Below, one piece after another: positions 1 through 7,456 of a DNA stretch of 64,000 nucleotides (positions are counted from its first letter, which is position 1; each line of letters starts with the position of its first letter). The notes beneath the pieces are model-generated. The model was not told where the DNA came from. It saw only the letters and a list, made by a program, of their open reading frames with translations, and did no database searches. Origin of the DNA: Fibrobacter sp. (GTDB lineage: Bacteria; Fibrobacterota; Fibrobacteria; Fibrobacterales; Fibrobacteraceae); assembly GCA_024398815.1 (NCBI GenBank), contig JAKSIL010000003.1, positions 60,511-124,510 of the forward strand. The letters run 5' to 3'. The translations under genes and the position numbers were made by a program.

Positions 1-1194
1 ATATTGAAAAAGCAAAGGAACGAGGCTTCGGTGGCCAGTGTGGCGAAGTCCCGCTTTTTGTCGAACGTGAGCGCCGATATTCGAGCTCCGTTGAGCGCCA
101 TATTGGGCTGCGCCGGCCGAATCGAAAAGAACCTGGACAACAGGGAAGATGTGCTGAATTGTGTCCGCAAGTGCAAGACGCTTTGCGATTTTCTGCTCCA
201 GCTGGTCGACGACGTCTTGGATGTGGCGCACCTGGAATTCGACAATATTGTGCTGAATGAAGAGAAAAATGATGTCGTTGCATTGTCCGAGGATCTCTGC
301 GGTGCCCTGGAACAGGAGGTTCAAGATAGGAATATCGATTTTTCAAGCGATTTTTCTTGCGTGGACTGCCGCTTTGCGATTTTTGACGAAGCTCGAGTGA
401 AGCAAATTGTGACGAACGTCCTTACGGGAGCCATCAAGTACACTCCGCGGAATGGCACCCTCAAATTCACGATAGAAGAAGACCCGTGCGACAATGGCGA
501 CTATGTTCAGTATTGCCTTTGCTTTGAAGGTAGCGGTGAAGGGCTTTCCTCCGTAGAAGCGACCTCGATTTTGCAGGAAACCGTCCACGACAAGTCTTTC
601 TTCTATGCGCGCATTGACGGGCGTGCGATTGGCCTTGCCATTGTGAAGCGTATCGTCGACTTGATGGGCGGCGAAATCGAATACAGCAATAATTCCGGTT
701 CAGGGATAACGCTTAAGATACGCTTGAAGTTCTTGCGCGCTCATGCTGAAAGTGAAGGCTATGTCGGGTTCGGAACTGCACCGGAATGGTCCGAGGATTC
801 CCTTAAGGGCAAACGCGTACTTCTTGTCGAGAACAGTGAGTTTAACAGGGAAATTGCCGTCGATTTGTTCCATGATCTTGGCCTTGAGGTCGATATCGTT
901 GAAGATGGGCAACAGGCCATTGACCAGGTGAAGCTGAATGGCTCCCACTATTACGATTGCGTTTTCATGGATGTCCAGATACCCGTGGTGGACGGCTACG
1001 AGGCGACTCGCCAGATTCATGCGATGTACCCCGACGAGAACCTCCCCATAGTTGCGATTTCGTCAAATTCGTTCAAGGTGGATCGTCAGAAATCCTTGGC
1101 TGCGGGAATGGTCGATTATTTGTCGAAGCCGTTTACGCCCCCTCGTGTGATAAATGTTCTGCGGAAAATCGTGGAATCAAACGACAGAGTGTAA
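1..1194 (+). CDS. Hybrid sensor histidine kinase/response regulator, 5'-truncated, degenerate kinase core
   Basis: The reading frame is open from the first base, so the N-terminus (probably sensor and membrane parts) lies outside the window. Residues about 15-80 align with a HisKA dimerisation domain, 110-245 with a HATPase domain and 270-395 with a receiver domain. The H-box reads FLSNVSADIRAPLSAI, where active families have SHEIRTPL, so the phosphoacceptor His is Ala. The N-box (TNVLTGAIKYT) has lost its Asn, and the G1 motif (EGSGEGL) is atypical. The receiver keeps the phosphorylatable Asp in FMDVQIPVVDGYEATRQI and the Lys in LSKPF. I infer a pseudokinase-receiver protein that cannot autophosphorylate in the usual way. 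No gene follows closely in the same operon; about 150 nt separate it from the GH8 gene. Confidence 0.85.
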   Translation: MLKKQRNEASVASVAKSRFLSNVSADIRAPLSAILGCAGRIEKNLDNREDVLNCVRKCKTLCDFLLQLVDDVLDVAHLEFDNIVLNEEKNDVVALSEDLCGALEQEVQDRNIDFSSDFSCVDCRFAIFDEARVKQIVTNVLTGAIKYTPRNGTLKFTIEEDPCDNGDYVQYCLCFEGSGEGLSSVEATSILQETVHDKSFFYARIDGRAIGLAIVKRIVDLMGGEIEYSNNSGSGITLKIRLKFLRAHAESEGYVGFGTAPEWSEDSLKGKRVLLVENSEFNREIAVDLFHDLGLEVDIVEDGQQAIDQVKLNGSHYYDCVFMDVQIPVVDGYEATRQIHAMYPDENLPIVAISSNSFKVDRQKSLAAGMVDYLSKPFTPPRVINVLRKIVESNDRV

Positions 1195-1299
1195 ATAAAT
1201 AAAAACACGAGACTGCGAGAACGTGTGCGCTTTTGCACTTTTCCGTTATGCAACCTATTTATTACATGACGAAGGGTTTAATAAAAACTAGATTTCGTG

Positions 1300-1305
1300 T
1301 ATATT
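1300..1305 (+). promoter_or_regulatory. Probable -10 element (TATATT) of the GH8 gene
   Basis: TATATT sits about 44 nt upstream of the chosen start codon. No convincing -35 hexamer is visible at the right spacing, so this is only a likely promoter. The same hexamer recurs upstream of other genes in the window. Confidence 0.4.
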
Positions 1306-1348
1306 TGGGACTTTGGGAATAGGGTGTATTAATTCATTGAGGATGAAT

Positions 1349-3640
1349 ATGAAAAATATTTTCAAAGTTATGGTTGGCGTTGCTGCGGTTTCCGCTGTGA
1401 CAGCTATGGCCGGAAGCTATCCGTTTCCGCAGAATATGAAACATCCGCACGGCACGACCATTGAGTATGCCGATACGGACATGATCAAGGACCACTACAA
1501 TAAGTGGAAAAAGGCATGGTACGATGCATCCCAGGGCTGGATTTACGCCCCTGAAGGAACCTGCTCTACCGTTTCCGAAGCTATCGCTTACGGCATGCTG
1601 ATTACTGTGTACATGGATGAACAGTCCGTGTTCGATAAGCTGTACAATACTTGGACAAACAATGGCGGTCGTGGAGGCGGCATGAACTGGCGTGTCGGTT
1701 GCGAAGCCGATAACGGTTCTGCAACGGACGCCGACGAAGATGCTGCTCTCGCCCTAGTGATGGCTGCCAAGCAGTGGAATAATGATACCTACCTTTCCGA
1801 TGCGAAGACCATTATTAACTGGATTGCCCAGAACGACATTGATGGCAACAACTCCCTCAAGCCGGGTAGCGGTTGGTCTTCTGACTTGAACCCGAGCTAC
1901 GTGATGCTTGGCCATTACCGCCTGTTCGAAAAGGTGTCCGGCGATTCCAAGTGGGGCACGATTCGCGAAAAGGCTGCAAAGGACTTGCTCGCCTGCCAGG
2001 ATTCCAAAACGGGTCTTGTGGGCGACTGGTGCGACTGGACCTCTCATCAGCCTAAGGTAAATGGTAAGGTTTCCAACGACCTGGGCTTCTATGACGATGC
2101 TTCCCGTACTCCGTGGCGTACCGCTTGGGCTTATTACTGGTACGGCGATTCCGACGCACAGACCTTCAACAAGAAGATTACCCAGTGGGTCATCCCGGAA
2201 GCCCGCACTGCAAGCGGCATCAATTCGGGTTATAAGTATCAGAATAATACGTATGTAAAGGACGATAGCGAGAAGCGTAATTTCGTTTCTTCTTCGTTCT
2301 CCGGTGGTATTGGCCTCGCAACTTCTTCTGTGGATAGTGACGAAGCCAAGGCATTCTTTGGCACGGTGTACAAGACACTTTCTTCGCTCACCAGCTGTGA
2401 ACAGGCTAATGGCTGCGGCGATAATGTGTCTGGCGAAAAGTACTATCCTGCAACGTTGAACGTACTTTACCTCCTCCTCATGACTGGCAACATGCCGAAC
2501 CTCTACGATATTTCCGGCTTCCAAAAGTTCACTCCGGATCCGTCCAAGGCTCCGTCTGTTTCGAGTGTCGAAGGTACGCAGATGGAAAAGGGTGACTCCA
2601 CCGTGGCTCTCTCCGGCTTCTGGAACTGGGGTTCCTACCATGACAAACTCGGCATCGGTACGAAGATGATGCCGGACTCCGGTTCTTCGCCGCTATTCTA
2701 CCGCGATGGCGCTCTCTATGCCGAAGCCTCCATGGAAATCGGTCCGGAACCGGAATATGTCGAGGCCCTGAAAGATCAGCTCAAGTATCCGAGCGCAGGC
2801 ATTGCCATGTCGTTCCGTGGCGACGAGAAGGGTGTCGATCTCCTTAATCTTGGTGTCAAGTACCTTGTTGTGAACCAGAAGGCTTCCGGCCCCATCCGCA
2901 TGGCCATCCTCAATACCGTCACTGTCGAAGCCGGTGGCGAACCGGGCTCCTATGTGGATGCTTCCAGCGACTACCAGGAAACGACGTACGATCTCACTCC
3001 GGAACAAGGTGGTTACGGTTATGGTCCGAATGGCAAGGCCGACGGCAAGAACGCGTTTACCATCATGGACTGGGTGAAAAAGAGCACGGCTCCTAACGCA
3101 ACGGATGTCTTGAAGAACGCCAAGGGCCTCAAGTGGGAAGTCAAGGACTCGAAGGGAGGCATTGGAGCCATCTCCATCAAGTCCATCAAGTTCCTCGATG
3201 CCAACAAGCAGCCTATTTCCTATGACAAGATTACTGGCTATGTCGTGCCGGGTGACGGCCTTCCGAAGAATACCGGCAACAACACTCAGGGTGGCGACAA
3301 CCAGCAAGGCCAGCAGGGTGGTGACAACCAGCAAGGCCAGCAGGGCCAGCAGACCGTCGATCCTAACAATCCGAACGGCCAGGGCGTTATTGACCCGAAT
3401 ACGGGTGTCGGCATTATCGCTACCGCCGACGCTCTCCACGTGGTCCGTGTCGCTGCCATGGGCATGATGATTCAGGTCTCTGAAGCTAAGCTCGGTGCAA
3501 ACTACGCCGTCTTCAGCATGCAGGGCAAGGTCATCGCTTCCGGCAAGATCGCGAATTCCGTGCAGAACATTGTAGTCCCGAACAAGGGCTCCTACATCGT
3601 TCGCGTGGGCGATAGTCTCCGCTCCGTCATTGTAAAGTAA
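1349..3640 (+). CDS. Secreted GH8 family glycoside hydrolase with C-terminal T9SS-type sorting domain
   Basis: This is an extracellular endo-beta-glycanase (cellulase or xylanase; the family covers both). The start is the ATG preceded by GAGGA at proper spacing; ATGs at 1313 and 1343 are less well placed. A signal peptide covers residues 1-21. The GH8 domain (about 25-380) shows the general-acid Glu77 in STVSEAIAYGM and the acidic motif SATDADED near residue 127. Residues about 395-640 look like a beta-sandwich accessory, possibly carbohydrate-binding, domain. Then come a Gln/Gly/Asn linker made of a tandem repeat and a roughly 70-residue domain ending GSYIVRVGDSLRSVIVK, typical of type IX secretion cargo. 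The length (763 aa) is about twice a bare GH8 domain. It is monocistronic, with a strong terminator just downstream. Confidence 0.93.
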   Translation: MKNIFKVMVGVAAVSAVTAMAGSYPFPQNMKHPHGTTIEYADTDMIKDHYNKWKKAWYDASQGWIYAPEGTCSTVSEAIAYGMLITVYMDEQSVFDKLYNTWTNNGGRGGGMNWRVGCEADNGSATDADEDAALALVMAAKQWNNDTYLSDAKTIINWIAQNDIDGNNSLKPGSGWSSDLNPSYVMLGHYRLFEKVSGDSKWGTIREKAAKDLLACQDSKTGLVGDWCDWTSHQPKVNGKVSNDLGFYDDASRTPWRTAWAYYWYGDSDAQTFNKKITQWVIPEARTASGINSGYKYQNNTYVKDDSEKRNFVSSSFSGGIGLATSSVDSDEAKAFFGTVYKTLSSLTSCEQANGCGDNVSGEKYYPATLNVLYLLLMTGNMPNLYDISGFQKFTPDPSKAPSVSSVEGTQMEKGDSTVALSGFWNWGSYHDKLGIGTKMMPDSGSSPLFYRDGALYAEASMEIGPEPEYVEALKDQLKYPSAGIAMSFRGDEKGVDLLNLGVKYLVVNQKASGPIRMAILNTVTVEAGGEPGSYVDASSDYQETTYDLTPEQGGYGYGPNGKADGKNAFTIMDWVKKSTAPNATDVLKNAKGLKWEVKDSKGGIGAISIKSIKFLDANKQPISYDKITGYVVPGDGLPKNTGNNTQGGDNQQGQQGGDNQQGQQGQQTVDPNNPNGQGVIDPNTGVGIIATADALHVVRVAAMGMMIQVSEAKLGANYAVFSMQGKVIASGKIANSVQNIVVPNKGSYIVRVGDSLRSVIVK
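3283..3348 (+). repeat. 27-nt tandem repeat encoding the Gln/Gly-rich linker
   Basis: Two near-identical 27-nt units encoding GGDNQQGQQ, followed by a partial 9-nt unit (GQQ). The copies differ mainly at third codon positions. They code for the flexible linker between the accessory domain and the sorting domain of the GH8 enzyme. Confidence 0.75.
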
Positions 3641-3658
3641 TTCATCCCCTTTGAATAT

Positions 3659-3692
3659 GCCGATGCATCGCTTGGTGCATCGGCTTTTTTTT
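3659..3692 (+). terminator. Rho-independent terminator after the GH8 gene
   Basis: A perfect 9-bp stem GCCGATGCA/TGCATCGGC with an 8-nt loop is followed by eight T residues. Confidence 0.92.
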
Positions 3693-3756
3693 GTGCAAAG
3701 ACGGAATTTTTACGAAAAAAACACTTTTTCAGGCGGTCTTCGAAACCGCCAAATTG

Positions 3757-3762
3757 TATATT
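3757..3762 (+). promoter_or_regulatory. Probable -10 element of the batA-like gene
   Basis: TATATT lies 62 nt before the start codon. A hairpin (GGCGGT/ACCGCC, about 3732-3750) stands directly upstream and overlaps where a -35 would be. No good -35 hexamer was found. Confidence 0.35.
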
Positions 3763-3823
3763 CTCGTTGTAATTGGGGCGTTGGCCCGTTTTTAGTCTTT
3801 TTATTTGGATTGCTGGAGCAAAA

Positions 3824-4927
3824 ATGGATATAGGCAGTTTGCACTTTCAAAATCCGGAAGCGTTCTGGTTGTTGGTGTTGGTCCCTGTGCTTATTGCGCT
3901 TTATGTGTATCGCGAACATCGCCGTAAAAGCACTATCAAGTTTCCTGCGCTTTCCATTGCGAAACGCGCGGTTCCTAGTCGCAGGGTCCGTTTCCGTCAC
4001 ATAGTTCCGGCACTTCGCCTTCTTGCCCTTTGCTGCTTTATCGTGGCGCTCGCGCGTCCGCAGAATGCCATGGAAGTGGAATACACTAGCACCGACGGTG
4101 TCGATATCATGCTTGCGCTCGACGTCTCCGGCTCCATGGGAACACTTGACATGCTGACCCGTGCGGAACAGGCGAAACTTGGCGTGATGAACGCCGAACG
4201 CATTCTCAAGTCGGGCGATTACTGGAAGTACAGCCGCATGGGGTATGCCCAGATTGTGATAGCCGACTTCATCCAGAAGCGCCACAGCGACCGCATCGGT
4301 CTTTCCGCCTTCGGTTCCCGTGCCGTTACGCAGTGTCCTTTGACACTTGACTACGGAAGCCTTCTTGAAATTCTCGGCGTGACCGACGAACTGGCTCGCG
4401 ACAGCATCGTGGCCAGCCGTACCGCCATCGGCGACGGCCTCATGAACGCCCTTGCACGCCTTGAAAAGTCCGATGCCAAGTCCCGCGTAGTCGTGTTGCT
4501 TACCGACGGCAAGGACAACGCCAGCGTAATTTCTCCCGTGCGTGCCGCCGAAGTGGCGCAGTCCCTCGGAGTGAAAGTCTACACCGTGGGCGTCGGCAAA
4601 AAGAAAGGAAAGATTCTCGCATTCCAGCAGAATCCGTGGACTGGTGAAATTTCGTGGGGCGAACGCGACATCACTCCCGAGGAAGGCATCGACGAAGCCA
4701 CTTTGAGCGCAATCGCGCAAAAGACGGGCGGCAAGTTCTACCGCGCCGAAAACAAGGAACAGCTCGAAGAAATCTATTCCGAAATCGACCAACTCGAAAA
4801 GACCGAAATAGAGACTGTGGCGTACGCCCGCTACGCCGAAAAGTTCTATCCGTGGCTTCTGGTGGGCGCACTTCTGATTTTGCTCGAGCTTGTACTCGCC
4901 AATACGCGGTTTGTCCGCATTCCGTAA
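3824..4927 (+). CDS. batA: BatA-like von Willebrand factor A membrane protein
   Basis: A membrane-anchored VWA-domain protein of the aerotolerance (Bat) family, generally thought to work with MoxR-type AAA ATPases on envelope proteins. The start is the ATG preceded by GGAG six bases upstream. Two N-terminal hydrophobic segments (about 12-30 and 62-78) flank a basic stretch. The VWA domain follows with a complete MIDAS: DVSGS at Asp100, a Thr in ASRTAIGDGL, and LTDGKDN. A C-terminal membrane segment (about 340-360) closes it. At 367 aa it has the usual family length. A second VWA gene lies downstream, but an opposite-strand gene intervenes, so the usual contiguous bat operon is broken. No moxR gene is in the window. 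Confidence 0.85.
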   Translation: MDIGSLHFQNPEAFWLLVLVPVLIALYVYREHRRKSTIKFPALSIAKRAVPSRRVRFRHIVPALRLLALCCFIVALARPQNAMEVEYTSTDGVDIMLALDVSGSMGTLDMLTRAEQAKLGVMNAERILKSGDYWKYSRMGYAQIVIADFIQKRHSDRIGLSAFGSRAVTQCPLTLDYGSLLEILGVTDELARDSIVASRTAIGDGLMNALARLEKSDAKSRVVVLLTDGKDNASVISPVRAAEVAQSLGVKVYTVGVGKKKGKILAFQQNPWTGEISWGERDITPEEGIDEATLSAIAQKTGGKFYRAENKEQLEEIYSEIDQLEKTEIETVAYARYAEKFYPWLLVGALLILLELVLANTRFVRIP

Positions 4928-4945
4928 AGACCGCTTGGAAAATGC

Positions 4946-6055
4946 TTAGGACGGCGACTTGAGACAGTTGCTCGTCTTGTTGTCGAGCAGGCTGTCGATG
5001 GTCGGGTTTTCTTCGGTTCCGTATTCCGACCAGTAGATGCTGAAAGAAATTTCCCAGGGGATTATGTTCTGCTTTTCGTTGAGGGAGAAGTTCCTTGTGA
5101 TGTTGTTACCGAATGTTTCTATGTCGTTCTGGTTTTCCGCCTCAAAGACTATTGCAAAACTGTCGAAGTCCGCCCTGGCCAGGAATACGTCCTTTAGGTG
5201 GCATTGTTCCTCGAGGTATTTTGCCAGCATGCAGATGATTTCGGTGTATTTCTCGAGACCGAATTTTTTCTTGATGTGCTTGGCGCGGTCGACCTTGATT
5301 TGCATGTAGAACACTCGCTTGTCGGAGCTCTGTCTGCTGGTAATGGCGGTCAGGTGTTCGGCCAGTTTGTGGATGTTGTTGATTCCCGTGGATTGGTCGA
5401 GGGTGATTTGTCGTTTAATGGTCTTGATGTACAGGTGCAGGAGTGTGAGGGCGAAAATCGGAGGCGAAATCATGATGTCGATGAATTGAGCCTGGATAGC
5501 CATGGCCGCGAGGGGGACGAACATGATGACCGTCAGGTAGCGGTATTGCCTTCTCAAGAACTTGTTTCGGCTTTTCTGGGCGCTGACGTGTGCTAAGGCA
5601 CTTGCTGCAATATTGTAAACGACCAGGGCTGCGTTGAAGGCTATCCACACGCTGTTGTTCAACTGGATTTGACTGTCGTTAAAGTGTAGAATCAGGTCGA
5701 TTGCCGAGATGACCACGATCGCAAAAAACGGTGTCGCAACTAGGGGCGACCACTTGCGCAGTTTGTAGATGCTGTGGTCGGTAATGCTGTAGATGAAGAG
5801 GAACCAGGAAAGACCGATTCCGGAACAGGAAGCGAGCTTTAGGAAGTTGAGGGTCCTTTGGAGCTGGAATGCTTTGGGTGAAATGATGAGGGAGGAGGCG
5901 TCGACGACGCTGAAGACGACGAAACAGTAAATGACGAGCTTGAACAGGCCGGATTGCGGTTTTTGCTGGAAGTTCCCTTTATAAGTGGCGAGAATCATCA
6001 ACAAAATGACGATGCACAGTATGCTGATCTCTATTGATGCGACGTTAATAACCAT
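4946..6055 (-). CDS. Multipass membrane protein with degenerate GGDEF domain
   Basis: About six to seven hydrophobic segments fill residues 5-215, resembling the 7TM sensor half of some diguanylate cyclases. The cytoplasmic part begins with DQSTGINNIHKL, the counterpart of the DxLTGLxNR entry motif of GGDEF domains. It continues through a typical alpha/beta pattern (MQIKVDRAKHIKKKFG) to ARADFDSFAIVF, where an active enzyme would have RxGGDEF. The signature and its metal ligands are therefore lost, and diguanylate cyclase activity is unlikely. It may act as a c-di-GMP-independent or GTP-sensing regulator. It is transcribed against the flanking VWA genes and sits between them. Confidence 0.72.
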   Translation of the reverse strand: MVINVASIEISILCIVILLMILATYKGNFQQKPQSGLFKLVIYCFVVFSVVDASSLIISPKAFQLQRTLNFLKLASCSGIGLSWFLFIYSITDHSIYKLRKWSPLVATPFFAIVVISAIDLILHFNDSQIQLNNSVWIAFNAALVVYNIAASALAHVSAQKSRNKFLRRQYRYLTVIMFVPLAAMAIQAQFIDIMISPPIFALTLLHLYIKTIKRQITLDQSTGINNIHKLAEHLTAITSRQSSDKRVFYMQIKVDRAKHIKKKFGLEKYTEIICMLAKYLEEQCHLKDVFLARADFDSFAIVFEAENQNDIETFGNNITRNFSLNEKQNIIPWEISFSIYWSEYGTEENPTIDSLLDNKTSNCLKSPS

Positions 6056-6149
6056 TCACTCTACTCCTCTGTAATAAGAATATAATATTAAAAATGTATT
6101 TGTAGAGTATTCAGTTTGCAAAAAAATGGGAAAAACAGCCCTTTTTTTG

Positions 6150-6155
6150 TATATT
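6150..6155 (+). promoter_or_regulatory. Probable -10 element of the batB-like gene
   Basis: TATATT lies 28 nt before the start codon, in an A/T-rich divergent region shared with the opposite-strand membrane protein gene. No good -35 is visible. Confidence 0.35.
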
Positions 6156-6182
6156 ACTGCCTGTATTGAACGGAGTTTTTCC

Positions 6183-7211
6183 ATGAGATTTGCCGAACCG
6201 ACCTTTTTGTGGGGTCTTTTTTCACTGCCGCTTTTCGCATTGTTGTTCTATTATGCGTATTACCGTCGCAAAAAGCTGGCGGCGCGTTTCGTGTCCCTTT
6301 CGATGCTGCCGAAACTTTCGACCAGCGTTTCTCCGTGGCGCCGCTTGGCCAAGGTGACAATCCTCCTGTTGGCAATCGCTTTTTTGTTCGTGGCCCTTGC
6401 GCGTCCGCAGTGGGGCCGTAAAATGGAGCATATCGAGCGCAGGGGGCTCGACCTCGTACTTTTGCAGGATATTTCGCTTTCGATGCTTGCCGAAGACGTA
6501 AAACCCAACCGCCTTGTCCGCAGCCGTCACGAAATCTCCGCTTTTCTGGAGAGCCTGTCGGGAGACCGCGTGGGCCTGGTGGCGTTTAGTGGCGAAGCCC
6601 AGGTGATGGTTCCGCTTACGCTCGACTACGGTACCGTGCAGATGATGCTCCGCGAACTCAATCCCGGCTGGCTCATGCCGGGTACCAACCTTGAAAACGC
6701 CATCCGAAAGGGGATGAACCTGTTCAAGAATACGAGTGGCGCGGGCCAGTATTCCGTGATGATTCTGATGAGCGATGGCGAAGAACTCGAAGACGCTGCC
6801 GTGAATGCCGCCAAGGAAGCGGCGTCGCTCGGCATCAAGATTTACACCATAGGCATCGGCTCCCGCGAAGGGGTGCCCATACCTGTCAAGACCAGAAATG
6901 GCGAAGTCGCCTACAAGAAAGATTTGCAGGGAAACATCGTGACGACCCGTCTCGAGGATGGCACGTTGCAAGAAATTGCGAGCGTGACCGGCGGTCTGTA
7001 TTTTTATGCGAGCCCGGGTGAATTCCAGCTGCAGAAAGTGCTGACGGAAATCGCTACCCTTGAGAAAAAGGAGCAGGCCAGCGACCGCATGGAAAACTAC
7101 CAGGACCGTTACCAGATTTTCCTCGGAATGGCGGCACTTTTGTTCCTTGTCGAAGCCGTCGTCTCTGAACGCGGACGCCGTCGCAAACAACTTAACGGAC
7201 GCTTCAGCTAA
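6183..7211 (+). CDS. batB: BatB-like von Willebrand factor A membrane protein
   Basis: Second VWA membrane protein of the Bat family. The start is the ATG with GGAG seven bases upstream. Hydrophobic segments lie at about 8-27 and 57-73. The MIDAS is DISLS (Asp96), with Thr in MPGTNLENAI and Asp in MSDGEE. A C-terminal membrane segment (about 312-330) precedes a basic tail. The FVALARPQWG motif before the VWA domain matches FIVALARPQ in the BatA-like protein, showing that the two are paralogues. At 342 aa it is full length. Its stop codon is also the first member of a heptad-spaced tract (see repeat). Confidence 0.85.
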   Translation: MRFAEPTFLWGLFSLPLFALLFYYAYYRRKKLAARFVSLSMLPKLSTSVSPWRRLAKVTILLLAIAFLFVALARPQWGRKMEHIERRGLDLVLLQDISLSMLAEDVKPNRLVRSRHEISAFLESLSGDRVGLVAFSGEAQVMVPLTLDYGTVQMMLRELNPGWLMPGTNLENAIRKGMNLFKNTSGAGQYSVMILMSDGEELEDAAVNAAKEAASLGIKIYTIGIGSREGVPIPVKTRNGEVAYKKDLQGNIVTTRLEDGTLQEIASVTGGLYFYASPGEFQLQKVLTEIATLEKKEQASDRMENYQDRYQIFLGMAALLFLVEAVVSERGRRRKQLNGRFS

Positions 7212-7257
7212 TCCCTGAAGCCTGCCCTCTGACGCCCGACGCCTGACGTCTGGATAC
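7209..7257 (+). repeat. Heptad-periodic tract beginning at the batB stop codon
   Basis: Units of exactly seven bases start at 7209, 7216, 7223, 7230, 7237, 7244 and 7251. Each begins with TAA, TGA or a one-base variant (TGC, CGA, TGG), and most continue as NGCC or NNTC. The tract runs from the stop codon to the A-run of the next hairpin. Confidence 0.7.
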
Positions 7258-7434
7258 AAAAAAAGCCCACCTGGTGGGTTTGTCTCTCTTGGAGACTGTC
7301 GGCTCACGTCGTGATGCCGCGGAGGTATCCACCAGGAAGGCTCTATTGGTAATATACCACCATTCTCTACGATGAGAAAGAAAAATGTGAATTTCCTTAC
7401 TCCAAATTGGAACAGGAGTTTCCATTAGTGGGCC
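7258..7434 (-). ncRNA. Candidate structured ncRNA of about 177 nt, size and shape reminiscent of 6S RNA
   Basis: Read on the minus strand, the region opens with GGCCCAC at 7434. It contains several short hairpins: ACTCC/GGAGT, TTCTC/GAGAA, GGC-TCAC/GTGA-GCC and GTCTC/GAGAC. It ends with CCCACC-A-GGTGGGC followed by seven T (plus-strand A-run 7258-7264), a good intrinsic terminator. The 3' GTGGGC can alternatively pair with the 5' GCCCAC to close the whole molecule, as in 6S RNA. A weak TATAGA -10 lies just upstream. No conserved coding potential is evident. The 6S assignment is a guess from size and architecture only. Confidence 0.42.
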
Positions 7435-7456
7435 ATATATCTATATTATTCTATAA

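Noticed and set aside
1225..1244. GTGC/GCAC hairpin with TTTT after the sensor-kinase gene
   Set aside because: Only four base pairs; too weak to call a terminator.
1754..2641. Long minus-strand open frame inside the GH8 gene
   Set aside because: It is the antisense shadow of a gene with complete GH8 motifs; its product has no recognisable domain and no ribosome-binding site.
7204..7425. 73-codon minus-strand open frame over the ncRNA candidate
   Set aside because: Its tail reads through the heptad tract and the product is unlike any protein I know; the terminator hairpin lies inside it. An RNA explains the region better.
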